Position numbers and translations under genes: made by a program
The notes under the pieces: model-generated
Seen by the model: only the letters and a program-made list of their open reading frames with translations
Database searches by the model: none
What the model was told of the DNA's origin: nothing
NCBI GenBank assembly: GCA_016703525.1
Contig: JADJBW010000012.1
Location: 1-64,000, forward strand
Reading direction: 5' to 3'
DNA length: 64,000 nucleotides
Source of the DNA: Actinomycetota bacterium
GTDB taxonomy: Bacteria; Actinomycetota; Acidimicrobiia; Acidimicrobiales; Microtrichaceae
Shown here: positions 46,533-55,614 of the stretch, one piece after another
Position numbering within the stretch: the first letter of the stretch is position 1
Layout: every line of letters starts with the position of its first letter

Positions 46533-47628
46533 CGAGCGCGATCCCGTCGGGGCGGATCGACAGATCGGTGACCTCCACGCGCAGCGCCGCGTCGGAACCG
46601 GGTCGCACCGGCAGCTCGGCCTGAGCCGGGATCGACACCGACAGCGGCGCCCGCGACGCCACCCCACCGATCCAGCGGTTCAGCCGGTTGATCGGCGCCG
46701 GCACGAGCGGCAACTCCAGCCACGCCTCGCGCAGGCTCAGCTCGATGTTGCCGTCGACCAGGCGCGGCCGCACGGTCGTGCGCACGGCGGGACGCAGGTC
46801 GGGCAGGAGCGGCGAGTCGACGAGACGCTGGTTGCGCATCCGGCCGCCGACGCGGCCCTCGCTTGCGGTCACGTCGAGGTCGGCGGGGATCGCCATGCCC
46901 AACGAGTCGCTCACCAGTCGATTGATCAGGGCGGTGAGCGAACCGGCGGCGATCGCGACCGCGAGCCCGTTGCCACCCGGGCGCTCCGCCTCGGCGTGAC
47001 CGCTCACCCCGAGGTTCGACGGCAGGCCCACGGTCATGGCGCCGTCGTGCATCTCGATCTCGGCGGGACCGACCGCAACGCCGAGTTCGTCCAGAAAGGC
47101 CGCGTGCTCGTCGTCGAGTTCCAGCCCGACGGTGCCCAACTCGGCGGCGAGCCCCGAGAACAGTTCGCCACCGACCGCGGCGAACAGCATCTGACCCATC
47201 TGCGCGACCGCGTCGGCGTCGGTCTCGATGCCGTCGATGCCCTCGAGCGCCATGCCCATCAGCTCGCTGTCGCGCAGGTCGAGCACCGCCACGAACGTGC
47301 CGTCGGCGAACCGCTCGATCCGTGGGCGCACGAGCACCTCGCCGCGCACGTGGGCGGCGCCGGGGAAGGCCGGCATCGGCGTGTCACCGTGCAGGTGCAC
47401 GAACCCCGATGCCCGGATCACGGCGTGCAGTCGGTCGCCGTGATGCGCATGCATCCCGAACGACACCTCCACGATGCGCAGATCGACGCCCAGATCGAGC
47501 GCGCCGAGCATCGGCAGGTTGAACGCCTGACGGAACCCGGCGACCTCGACGCCGTCGCCGACTCCCTCCGCGGCGATCGCGTTCAGAAACGCCTCGGAAA
47601 CCACGGTCGACAGCGCCCAACCAGCCAT
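46513..47628 (-). CDS. Hypothetical beta-rich protein
   Basis: Not recognised. A 371-residue protein with no signal peptide or membrane helix. Alternating strand-like segments (VGDGVEVAGFRQAFNLPMLG, VHLHGDTPMPAFPGAAHVRG, AEIEMHDGAMTVGLPSNLGV, VDGNIELSLREAWLELPLVP) suggest a long beta-sheet fold such as a lipid-binding TULIP-like or DUF2993-like sheet, but no signature confirms it. The 3' end overlaps the converging glycosyltransferase gene by 20 bases. The open frame is long, starts cleanly and has strong third-position GC, so it is coding. Confidence 0.75.
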   Translation of the reverse strand: MAGWALSTVVSEAFLNAIAAEGVGDGVEVAGFRQAFNLPMLGALDLGVDLRIVEVSFGMHAHHGDRLHAVIRASGFVHLHGDTPMPAFPGAAHVRGEVLVRPRIERFADGTFVAVLDLRDSELMGMALEGIDGIETDADAVAQMGQMLFAAVGGELFSGLAAELGTVGLELDDEHAAFLDELGVAVGPAEIEMHDGAMTVGLPSNLGVSGHAEAERPGGNGLAVAIAAGSLTALINRLVSDSLGMAIPADLDVTASEGRVGGRMRNQRLVDSPLLPDLRPAVRTTVRPRLVDGNIELSLREAWLELPLVPAPINRLNRWIGGVASRAPLSVSIPAQAELPVRPGSDAALRVEVTDLSIRPDGIALVIDASL

Positions 47629-47688
47629 GCGCCGGTTCTAGCCCAAAGCGACGGACTATGCGAAGGCGTCGCCCGTAGACTCGCGCCG

Positions 47689-48090
47689 ATGGAGGACCAC
47701 GAGTCGTTGCGCGAGATCCTTGTCGATGCGGCCATGGCCGCGGAACGCGAGGTCGGCGGCGCCGAGGAGACCGACACCCAGGCTCGACGCAACGTCGCGC
47801 TGCGCCTCGTCCGCGCCGTTGCGGGCTGGGTGCTGATCGTTCTCGGAATTGCCGCGTTGCCGCTTCCCGGGCCGGGATGGCTGATCATCCTGCTCGGGCT
47901 CTCGATGCTCCCCTACGTCTGGGCCGAGCGGATGGTCCACCAGATCCGCAGACGCATCCCGGGCATCCCGGAGGACGGCAAGATCCCGATGTCGTCGTGG
48001 GTCGCCATGGGCGCGATGGTTCTGCTCGCAATGGGGGTCTCGTATCGGTACGGCGACACGGTCATGCAGTGGGTGCGCGACCTCGTGTGA
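47689..48090 (+). CDS. PGPGW-motif membrane protein
   Basis: A 133-residue inner-membrane protein. An acidic N-terminal stretch precedes one helix, VAGWVLIVLGIAALPLPGPG, whose PLPGPGW turn leads into LIILLGLSMLPYVW. A third helix is MSSWVAMGAMVLLAMGVSY. This is the PGPGW family (TIGR02611-like) of actinobacteria, without known function. The stop overlaps the GTG of the next gene (GTGA at 48087-48090). Confidence 0.9.
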   Translation: MEDHESLREILVDAAMAAEREVGGAEETDTQARRNVALRLVRAVAGWVLIVLGIAALPLPGPGWLIILLGLSMLPYVWAERMVHQIRRRIPGIPEDGKIPMSSWVAMGAMVLLAMGVSYRYGDTVMQWVRDLV

Positions 48091-49271
48091 GCCCGCCGCT
48101 GCGGGTCGCACCGCCTCGCCCGAACGAACGCGCCGCGGCGCGAGCGCTGCTCGGAGGATCGTGGTCGCCCCGCGACATCGTGCTGGTCGCGACCGACGGC
48201 GACCGGGTCGTGGGCGCGGCAGGGCTGCGGCTAAGACGCGGCGCCGGCATCCCGCTGGTCAACGACCGCACACCCGAGGCGTGCGTCGCGGTCGAGCTCG
48301 ACATGCGACGACGCGGCGTCGCCACCGATCTGGTGCGGGCGCTGCTCGACGACGCGGCCGGCCGGTACCCCGCCGTCGCCGGCCGCCTCACCGCCGATCA
48401 CCTGCACGAGTGGGCGGAACGGTTCGGCTTCCGCACGGTCAGCGAGGCGCCGCACATCGTCAGCCGCCGGCTACCCGGCGTGGGACGACGCCCGGTCGAA
48501 ACGCTGCGCACCCGCGAGCGCCACTCGGCCTACGCCGTGTGCCGCGACCGCTCGCACCTCCTGCTGTGCCGGTTGTGCGGGCCGCCGCTCAACTCCGGAT
48601 GGTGGACCCTCCCCGGCGGCGGCATCGACCCGGGCGAAGACCCACCGACCGCGGCTCGACGCGAGGTGACCGAGGAAACCGGGCTGACCGCGGAGGTCGG
48701 CGACGAGATCGGCAGCGCCTCCATCGACATCCAATGGCACGGCAGCGACGGGGTGCCCGAGACGCTCCGGCTCGTGCAGACCCTCTTCGCCGCAACGATC
48801 ACGGGCGGCTCGCTGCGCGACGAACCCGACGGAACCACCAACCGGGCCGCGTGGGTCGACCGCGCCGAGCTCACGCGCCACGTGCTGGTGCACGCCGCGG
48901 TGCGCGGCGCCCAGTGGTGCGTGCGCGAAGACGGCGCATCGGCCGATCCCAGGCACGTCGTCGCCGCTCACCTGGCGGCGGTGCGTACCCGATCGCCCGA
49001 GCTCATGGTTGCCGACTATCACCCCGACGCGGTGCTCGTGCGCCCGGACGGCACTCGCCGCGGGCTGGACGACATCACCGAATCGGTTGCGGGAATGCCG
49101 GGCGCGATCGCGTCGGGTTGGCTCCACGTCGATGCCATGACCCACACCGACGACTGGGTGATCGCGACGTGGCAGATCGCCGGCGGTCGGCTGCACGGAG
49201 CGTCGGGGCTCGACCGGTTCCGGGTTGAGGGCGACCTGATCGTGGAACACACGGTCGAGACCTTCCGCTGA
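48087..49271 (+). CDS. GNAT-Nudix-SnoaL three-domain fusion
   Basis: A 394-residue protein. Residues about 1-135 resemble a GNAT acetyltransferase (VLVATDGDRVVGAAGLRLRR, ELDMRRRGVATDLVRALLDD as the CoA-binding helix). Residues about 150-280 are a Nudix hydrolase with a complete box: GGGIDPGEDPPTAARREVTE followed by ETGL. The last about 110 residues (VRTRSPELMVADYHPDAVLV, WVIATWQIAGGRLHGASGLD) match an NTF2/SnoaL fold. All three parts are in one uninterrupted frame. Each domain alone is common; the fusion is unusual and its substrate unknown. Confidence 0.82.
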   Translation: MSPPLRVAPPRPNERAAARALLGGSWSPRDIVLVATDGDRVVGAAGLRLRRGAGIPLVNDRTPEACVAVELDMRRRGVATDLVRALLDDAAGRYPAVAGRLTADHLHEWAERFGFRTVSEAPHIVSRRLPGVGRRPVETLRTRERHSAYAVCRDRSHLLLCRLCGPPLNSGWWTLPGGGIDPGEDPPTAARREVTEETGLTAEVGDEIGSASIDIQWHGSDGVPETLRLVQTLFAATITGGSLRDEPDGTTNRAAWVDRAELTRHVLVHAAVRGAQWCVREDGASADPRHVVAAHLAAVRTRSPELMVADYHPDAVLVRPDGTRRGLDDITESVAGMPGAIASGWLHVDAMTHTDDWVIATWQIAGGRLHGASGLDRFRVEGDLIVEHTVETFR

Positions 49272-49303
49272 CGGTCGCCTCCGCTGATCAGCCGCCTCAG
49301 GGA

Positions 49304-51589
49304 TCAACCGGCGACCGACGTCGACTCGGTCATTCGCTCGATGAGCCGCTCGACCAGCTCCGCGTCGACCGGCTTGTGCACGAGTCGGTCCACCGCGAGC
49401 ATCGCCCGCTCGAACTGGGTGCTCGCCGCGCCGACCGCGCCGCCGGTCATGAACAGCGTCCTGCGGGCGAGCGCCGGATCGGTTCGGGTGAGCAAATCGA
49501 ACATGTCGGCGCCGCTCACGTCCGGCATCATCAGGTCGCACAACACCGCGTCCGGCGCGCCGCCGCACTCCCATGCGGCGAGCGCGTCCGTCACGGTCGA
49601 ATAGGTCGCGACAACGAACGATCGGCCGAGCAGACGCGCGAGCGACGCCGCGACACGGGCGTCGTCATCGACGATCGCGAGGCGCCGAGCGGCCGCTGCC
49701 CCGAGGTGCTCATCGGGTCGCGAGTCGTTCGTCTCGGCCACCTCCACCGCTGGCAGCCGCACGGTCACCGTCGTCCCCCGGCCCGGCTCCGACGAGATGT
49801 GCACATTGCCACCCGCGGCGTCGACCAGCTGGCGCGAGATCGACAGACCGAGCCCGGTGCCGACCGCGGGCTTGGTGGTGAAGAACGGCTCGAAGACCCG
49901 ATCGAGGGTCGCCGCGTCGATGCCCGGGCCGTTGTCTCGCACCGTGACGAGGGCGCAATTGCCACAACGGCGGACGCTCAGCTCCACCCGGTTGATCGTC
50001 GGGTCTGCGGCGGAGAACGACTCGGCGGCGTTGGTCAACAGATTGATCACCACCTGGCTCAGTCGAGACGCCGAGATCGTCACATCGCCGATCTCCTCGC
50101 ACTCGAGGCTCAAGGTGGCACGATGCTTGACCTGGCTGTTGGCCATCCGGAGTGCGATCTCGCAGACCGACGCCGGATCGCAGGCGTCGTCGCCGTCGTC
50201 GTTGCGCGTCAGGGTCTTGAGGTCGTTCACGATGTCACGCACCCGAGTCGAGCCCTCGATGGCGTCGTCGATCGCCGTCAGGATCTCGTCCCCGCTGCCC
50301 TCCGCATCGGCCAGGCAATCCCGGACGAAGGTGAGGTTTCCCATGACGTACGCCAACGGATTGTTGATCTCGTGTCCGACACCTGCGGCCAGGGATCCCA
50401 TCGCCGCGAGACGAGCGGTGAGCTGCAACTGGGTGTCGCGGTCGCGGAGTCGCTGCTCGGCCTCGATGCGCTCCGAGATGTCGCGGAACAGGCCCATGAT
50501 GAGCTGCGAGCCGTCCACGTCGAACAACGATGAGCTGATCTCCACCGGAACGCGTGCACCGTCGGAGCGCAGTATCGGCATTCGAATCGTCGCCCGGTTG
50601 CCCTCCTGCAACGCTCGGATGTGGCGCCGGAACGTCTCGCGGGCCTCCTCGTCGGCCTCGAGATCGGGCGGATGCAGCAGGGTCTGCGGCGCGCCGATCA
50701 GTTCCTCGCGGGTCCGCATCCAAAGGCGCTCCCCGGCGTCGTTCACATCGACGATGAGCCCGGTCATGGGGTCGGCCAGCACGACGGCGTCGTTCATCGA
50801 TTCGAACAGACGCGCATACTGCGCCTGTGCGACCTCGGCGTCACGGATCGCTCGCAGCCGTGCGGTCTCGTCGGTCACCGCACCCACCATGAGGATCGGC
50901 GCCCCGTCGATCCCGCGCACCACCTGACCGGCGGCGCGGAGGCTGCGGTACCCGCCGAACGCTGTCTGGAGACGCATCGCGACGTTCCGGTACGCCACGC
51001 CGTGGTCGAAGTGCTCCTGTAGCGCACGCGTCACCGATTCCCGATCGTCGGGGTGCACGAGCGCCACGAACTCGTCGAAGGTCATCGGTGACGCGCTCGG
51101 TGTCCGGTCGAGGATCTGGTAGGTGCGGCGCGACCATTCGACCTCGTTGGTCGCGACGTTCCAGATCCAGTAGCCGTCCGCGGTCGATTCGAGGAACATC
51201 TTCACGGCGTCGGCCCGCAACTCGTCGAAATGCACATCGACGAATCGACGGATTCGCGCCGCGGTCAATGGGCTCGCCGCCAGACCCACCTCGTCGAAGC
51301 AGCACTGCGTCGAGCACGCGATCGACGCCGCAACGTCGTCGTCCTCGAACACCGCGAAGGCCCGCCGGTGCGACGCGGCGGCGTGCGGTCCGTCGAGCAC
51401 GGCCATGCGCTCCGCGAGCAGCTCCACGGCATCGCCCGAGACTGGGACCACCACCACGCCGAGGTCGACCGGCCCCTGCGTCGGCAGGGGGAGGTCCGCT
51501 GTTCGGACGAACTCCATGCCGAGGCCCTCCAGGAGGTCAGCCACCGTGGCGACGAATGGCGAACCGGTGTCGAAGAGCGTGACGTGCAT
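49304..51589 (-). CDS. PAS-containing hybrid sensor histidine kinase
   Basis: A 761-residue soluble hybrid kinase. About 130 N-terminal residues of unknown type are followed by two PAS domains (VEWSRRTYQILDRTPS to VALVHPDDRESV; LFESMNDAVVLADPMTGLIV to VEISSSLFDVDG). The H-box is GVGHEINNPLAYVMGN, the N-box VVINLLTNAAESF, then VRDNGPGID, PFFTTK and GTGLGLSISRQLVDAAGG. A C-terminal receiver has IVDDDARVAASL, the phospho-Asp in VLCDLMMPDVSG, and the Lys in VHKPVD. GGAGG lies before ATG 51589. Divergent from a REC-EAL gene 118 bases away. Confidence 0.93.
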   Translation of the reverse strand: MHVTLFDTGSPFVATVADLLEGLGMEFVRTADLPLPTQGPVDLGVVVVPVSGDAVELLAERMAVLDGPHAAASHRRAFAVFEDDDVAASIACSTQCCFDEVGLAASPLTAARIRRFVDVHFDELRADAVKMFLESTADGYWIWNVATNEVEWSRRTYQILDRTPSASPMTFDEFVALVHPDDRESVTRALQEHFDHGVAYRNVAMRLQTAFGGYRSLRAAGQVVRGIDGAPILMVGAVTDETARLRAIRDAEVAQAQYARLFESMNDAVVLADPMTGLIVDVNDAGERLWMRTREELIGAPQTLLHPPDLEADEEARETFRRHIRALQEGNRATIRMPILRSDGARVPVEISSSLFDVDGSQLIMGLFRDISERIEAEQRLRDRDTQLQLTARLAAMGSLAAGVGHEINNPLAYVMGNLTFVRDCLADAEGSGDEILTAIDDAIEGSTRVRDIVNDLKTLTRNDDGDDACDPASVCEIALRMANSQVKHRATLSLECEEIGDVTISASRLSQVVINLLTNAAESFSAADPTINRVELSVRRCGNCALVTVRDNGPGIDAATLDRVFEPFFTTKPAVGTGLGLSISRQLVDAAGGNVHISSEPGRGTTVTVRLPAVEVAETNDSRPDEHLGAAAARRLAIVDDDARVAASLARLLGRSFVVATYSTVTDALAAWECGGAPDAVLCDLMMPDVSGADMFDLLTRTDPALARRTLFMTGGAVGAASTQFERAMLAVDRLVHKPVDAELVERLIERMTESTSVAG

Positions 51590-51707
51590 GCTCCTCCATC
51601 GGTGCGCCCGCCGATCGGCTTGAGCAAGGCGGCCGAGCGTTCAGAGGCCGAGTGCGAGTTGCGAATAGTTCCTCAAGTCGACCCGTTCCGACGTCAATCC
51701 TCCCGTC

Positions 51708-53870
51708 ATGGAGTTGGGGCCGCGCGTGCTGGTTGTCGACGATGATGCCGGCGTCCGACGCATGCTCGCGAGAGTGCTCCAGCAGGCAGGATTCGCCTGC
51801 GCACAGGCGGAATCCGCCGACGCAGCCCGCTGCGCGCTCGCCGAGCAACCGGTGACGGCGCTCCTGTGCGACGTTCACCTCGTCGGCGAGGACGGGCTCT
51901 CGCTCGCTCGTTGGGTCCGCACGCACCACCGCGAAACGGCGGTGTTGCTGATCACCGGCAGCACGAGCGTCGAGGTCGACGACATCGCCCGCCACGCGGT
52001 CGACGGGTTTCTCCTCAAGCCGTTCGCGGCCGCCGAGATCCTCATCAACCTCCGAAGCGCGATCGCGCGCCGAACCGAGGCCCTCGATCGCATCACGAGC
52101 ATCGAACGCGAGCTGCGATCCACCGAGCATCGACTCCACGAGACCTCCGATCACCTCAGCGAAACACGCGCCGCGCTCGTGGAGCGCGAGCAGTTGTGGA
52201 AGGCGCTCGTCACCTCGGCGCCGATCGGCGTCGCGCTCGCATCGGGCGACGGAGAGCTCACGTTTTCGAACGACCGCTTCGCCGAACTGCTCGACCTCTC
52301 CCGCTGCGGCGACGGCGCCCGATCCCGGGATTGGCTCGCAGCGCTCGACCGTCGCGACGTCGACCGAGCGGTCGATGCGATCCGCCACCCGGACTCGGCG
52401 AGCGCCGAGCTTCGCACCCGGATCGACCGAGGCGACCGCACGCTGGTGATGCGATGCTCGGTGGTGGACGACCGCTGCCCGCTGAGCGAGACGACGGTCA
52501 TCACGATCGAGGATGTCTCCGATCTGGTCGCCGCCCAGAGGCAGTTCGAACGCCAACAGCTCACCGATCCGATCACCGGCCTCCCGAATCGCTCCGCGCT
52601 CGTCGCCCATCTGGCGACCCGGTTGAGGACCGAGCGGTCGGCCCCGGCGAGTGTGGTGACCCTGAACCTCAACGCGCTCCGCGACCTCGTCCTGGTCGCC
52701 GGCGAGGCCGCCTTCGACCTGGCCGTCGGCGAGGTCGCCGCACGGGTTGCGCGCGAACTGGTGCCACGGGCGCTGCTCGGACGCTCCGGGCCGACGAGCC
52801 TCGCGATCATCGTCGACACCGACGATCGTCTCGCCGTGATGTCGACCGTACCCGCCCGCCTCGCGCGGGCATTGACCGCTCCGGTGACCGTCGGCGACGA
52901 CGATCTCGAGGTGAAGCCCAGAATCGGCATCGCCGTCGCCTCGCGCGGGTCGTCGGGCGAGTCGCTGCTGCGCGATTCCACCATCGCCTCCGAGCACGCC
53001 GAGGCGATCGGCGGCGTGCGCGTGTTCAACGATGCAATGCGCGCCGAGGCGCGACACCAGATCCGTCTCCAGCAGGCGCTGCGCCGCGCCATCGAGCAGG
53101 AGAGCTTCGACCTGCACTTCCAGCCGATCGTCGCCGCGCACGACCGTTCGCTCGTGGGATTCGAGGCGCTGTCGCGGTGGATCGACCCCGAGTCCGGCCC
53201 GGTCGCCCCCGCCGTCTTCGTCCCGCTCCTCGACCACCTCGGGCTCCTCGGCGCGTGGGGCGACGCCGTGCTGCGCAAGGCGGTCACACAGCTCGCCGCC
53301 TGGCAGGAGATCGGTGCCCCAACGTTCTGGGTCTCCATCAACGCCTCTCCCGGGCAGCTGGCCGATCCCGCGTTTCCTCACACCGTGGTGCAACTGTGCG
53401 ACGAGGCCGGCGTCGCCCAGAACCGCCTCTGCGTTGAGGTGACCGAGGAGTCGATCCTGAGCGGTCCCCTCGCGGAACAGGGGCTCGATCAGTTGCTGTC
53501 CGCCGGCGTTCGGCTCGCGCTCGACGACTTCGGCACGGGCTACGCGTCGCTCGACACCCTCGCCCGGTGTCGGTTCGACATCGTGAAGGTGGCCGGCGCC
53601 CTGATGCCGCCGCGGTCCGGTTTCGTCTCGGCCGACGCTCCGGGCGCCGCCGTCCTCGCGGGAGCCTGCGGCATCGCGCACGCACTCGGATCCGTCGTCG
53701 TGGCCGAGGCCGTCGAGACCGACGCGCAGTGGCACGCCGCCCAGACCGCCGGCGCCGACCTCATCCAAGGCTGGGCATTCGCTCCCGCGCTCCCGAGCAC
53801 CGCCCCTGCCCTGGACGCGCTCGTTCGACACGGGACCGCGGACCCGGCGGTGCTCGCGCCGAGCAGATGA
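51708..53870 (+). CDS. REC-PAS-GGDEF(degenerate)-EAL response regulator
   Basis: A 720-residue response regulator. The receiver has VLVVDDDAGVRRMLARVLQQ, phospho-Asp in LLCDVHLVGEDG, and Lys in FLLKPF. A coiled linker (EALDRITSIERELRSTEHRL) leads to a PAS domain. The GGDEF-like domain keeps TDPITGLPNRSAL, but the active motif is replaced by RSGPTSLAIIV, so no cyclase activity is expected. The EAL domain is intact: GFEALSRW, VEVTEESIL, LDDFGTGYASLDTLA, VKVAGALM and VAEAVETDAQ. Predicted phosphorylation-controlled c-di-GMP phosphodiesterase, probably driven by the divergent kinase. Confidence 0.93.
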   Translation: MELGPRVLVVDDDAGVRRMLARVLQQAGFACAQAESADAARCALAEQPVTALLCDVHLVGEDGLSLARWVRTHHRETAVLLITGSTSVEVDDIARHAVDGFLLKPFAAAEILINLRSAIARRTEALDRITSIERELRSTEHRLHETSDHLSETRAALVEREQLWKALVTSAPIGVALASGDGELTFSNDRFAELLDLSRCGDGARSRDWLAALDRRDVDRAVDAIRHPDSASAELRTRIDRGDRTLVMRCSVVDDRCPLSETTVITIEDVSDLVAAQRQFERQQLTDPITGLPNRSALVAHLATRLRTERSAPASVVTLNLNALRDLVLVAGEAAFDLAVGEVAARVARELVPRALLGRSGPTSLAIIVDTDDRLAVMSTVPARLARALTAPVTVGDDDLEVKPRIGIAVASRGSSGESLLRDSTIASEHAEAIGGVRVFNDAMRAEARHQIRLQQALRRAIEQESFDLHFQPIVAAHDRSLVGFEALSRWIDPESGPVAPAVFVPLLDHLGLLGAWGDAVLRKAVTQLAAWQEIGAPTFWVSINASPGQLADPAFPHTVVQLCDEAGVAQNRLCVEVTEESILSGPLAEQGLDQLLSAGVRLALDDFGTGYASLDTLARCRFDIVKVAGALMPPRSGFVSADAPGAAVLAGACGIAHALGSVVVAEAVETDAQWHAAQTAGADLIQGWAFAPALPSTAPALDALVRHGTADPAVLAPSR

Positions 53871-53879
53871 CGCTGCGCG

Positions 53880-55313
53880 TCAGTGTCGGATCATCACGTG
53901 CTTCAGCTCGGTGTAGTGCTCCAGCGCGTAGATCGACATGTCCTTGCCGTAGCCCGACTCCTTGAACCCGCCGTGGGGCATCTCGGGGGTGATCGGGATG
54001 TGGTCGTTGACCCACACGGTGCCGAAGTGGAGATCGCGGCTGAGGCGCATCGCCCGGCCCACGTCGGAGGTCCAGATCGACGAGGCGAGGCCGTAGTCGC
54101 AGTCGTTGGCCCACGCGACCGCCTGCGCCTCGTCGGCGAAGCGCTGGATGCTGACCGAGGGGCCGAACACCTCGCGCTGCACGATCTCGCTGTCCTGGGC
54201 CGGGTTGGCGATCACCGTCGGCTCCACGAAAAAGCCGGGCCGGTCCACCATGGCACCGCCGGTCGTGATCTCGGCGCCGGCCTCGGCGGCCCGGGCGATC
54301 ATGGCGGCGACCCGGTGCTGGTGGGCCTCCGACACGATCGGGCCGACGTTGGTCTCGGGATCGAACGGGTCGCCGATGCGCAATGCCGACACCGCCTCGG
54401 TCATGCCTGCGACAACGTCGTCATAGACGGCCGGCCCCGCGAGGAACCGGCACGGGGCGGTGCAATCCTGACCCGAGTTGTAGTAGCTCATCTCGGCGAG
54501 GGTGCTGACGGCGAGCTCGACATCCGCGTCGTCGAAGATCACGACCGGGGCCTTACCCCCGAGTTCGAGGTGGAGCCGCTTGAGGCTCGCCGACGCGAGC
54601 TGCGCGATCCGCTTGCCCGTCGCGACGCCGCCGGTCAGCGAGATCATGTCGACCCGAGGGTGTTCGACCAACGCGGCGCCCACCGTTGCTCCCCTGCCCG
54701 ACACGACGTTGAGCACCCCGGGCGGAAGGATGTCGGCGGCAAGTTCTGCCAACCGGAGCGCGGTCAGCGGCGTCAGTTCCGAGGGCTTGAGCACCATGGT
54801 GTTGCCCGCGGCGAGCGCGGGGCCGATCTTCCACGTCGCCATGTTGAGCGGGTAGTTCCACGGGGCGATGCCAACGACCACGCCGATGGGGTCGCGGCGC
54901 ACGAACGACGTGTGGTCCTCCAGGTACTCCCCCGCAGCGCGGCCCTCTTGGAAGCGGGCCGCTGCCGCGAAGAACCGGAAGTTGTCGACGGTCAGGTCGA
55001 ATTCGAAGTCGATGATCGACACGGGCTTGCCCACGTTGAGCGATTCGAGGCGCTTGAGCTCGGGTAGGTCGGCCTCGATCGCGTCGGCGAGCGCCGTGAT
55101 CATCTCGAACCGCTGACGCGGGGTGGTGCGCCGCCACGAGTCGAACGCGTCCGACGCGGCGCGGACCGCGGCGTCGGCGTCGGCGGCATCGCCCGACGCC
55201 ACCTCCGCGATGACCTCACCCGTGGCCGGGTTCACAACCTCGTCGGTGGCGCCCGACGCCGCGGCGACGAACGCACCGCCGATGAAGTTCAGGGTTTGCA
55301 ACTCGGTGGTCAT
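53880..55313 (-). CDS. NAD-dependent aldehyde dehydrogenase (aminobutyraldehyde type)
   Basis: A 477-residue ALDH. GIAPWNYPLNMATWKIGPAL is the cofactor-binding start, SLTGGVATGKRIAQ the Rossmann turn, LELGGKAPVVIFDDADVE carries the general-base Glu, and YYNSGQDCTAPCR the nucleophile Cys in the GQDCTA context typical of gamma-aminobutyraldehyde dehydrogenases. GTVWVNDHIPITPEMPHGGF and KESGYGKD close the protein. It probably oxidises an amino-aldehyde from polyamine breakdown. GGGGAG precedes the ATG at 55313; upstream lie a C-rich tract and the left arm of an inverted repeat. Confidence 0.92.
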   Translation of the reverse strand: MTTELQTLNFIGGAFVAAASGATDEVVNPATGEVIAEVASGDAADADAAVRAASDAFDSWRRTTPRQRFEMITALADAIEADLPELKRLESLNVGKPVSIIDFEFDLTVDNFRFFAAAARFQEGRAAGEYLEDHTSFVRRDPIGVVVGIAPWNYPLNMATWKIGPALAAGNTMVLKPSELTPLTALRLAELAADILPPGVLNVVSGRGATVGAALVEHPRVDMISLTGGVATGKRIAQLASASLKRLHLELGGKAPVVIFDDADVELAVSTLAEMSYYNSGQDCTAPCRFLAGPAVYDDVVAGMTEAVSALRIGDPFDPETNVGPIVSEAHQHRVAAMIARAAEAGAEITTGGAMVDRPGFFVEPTVIANPAQDSEIVQREVFGPSVSIQRFADEAQAVAWANDCDYGLASSIWTSDVGRAMRLSRDLHFGTVWVNDHIPITPEMPHGGFKESGYGKDMSIYALEHYTELKHVMIRH

Positions 55314-55319
55314 CTCCCC

Positions 55320-55439
55320 ATTCAAGCCGACCGCCCCCCGCCGCGACCCAGCGCGCAGCTCGCGCGCCCTCCCCCTCCCCACCCGCCCCGCCCCGCCGCC
55401 CCGCCCGCCCCGCCCGCGCCCCGCCCGCGCCCCCGCCGC
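55320..55439. repeat. C/G-only low-complexity tract
   Basis: After a short mixed lead, about 55,365-55,439 is almost entirely CCCCGCC/CGCCCG-type sequence on the plus strand. A matching G-rich tract (GGCGGGGGCGGGGGC, about 56,589-56,608) lies outside the other inverted repeat, so the two tracts form outer, imperfect extensions of the repeat pair. It is not coding. It may be a strand-slippage product or part of the element ends. Confidence 0.75.
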
Positions 55440-55513
55440 GCCTTCTCCACAGTTGTTCCGCGGAGAGACTGGTCGGCGGAGCACCCGTATTCTCCACAGA
55501 TCAACCGTGGAGA
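55440..55513 (+). repeat. Left inverted repeat with two hairpins
   Basis: A 74-base arm repeated in inverted form at 56517-56591 (about 69 of 75 positions match, one gap). It holds two palindromes of identical design: TCTCCAC-AGTTGTTCC-GCGGAGA (55444-55466, one mismatch) and TCTCCAC-AGATCAACC-GTGGAGA (55491-55513, perfect stem). Both have 7-base stems and 9-base loops and are separated by a 24-base spacer kept in both arms. TTCTCCACA, one base from the DnaA box TTATCCACA, occurs in each hairpin. Confidence 0.92.
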
Positions 55514-55614
55514 CGCGAGCGACTCGACGACGGCTACCGTCTGCGGCGGTCTTCCCCTTCGACCGGCACGTGGCGCGCGGTCTCCCCGGCGCCACCGACG
55601 AACCAGGAACGACC

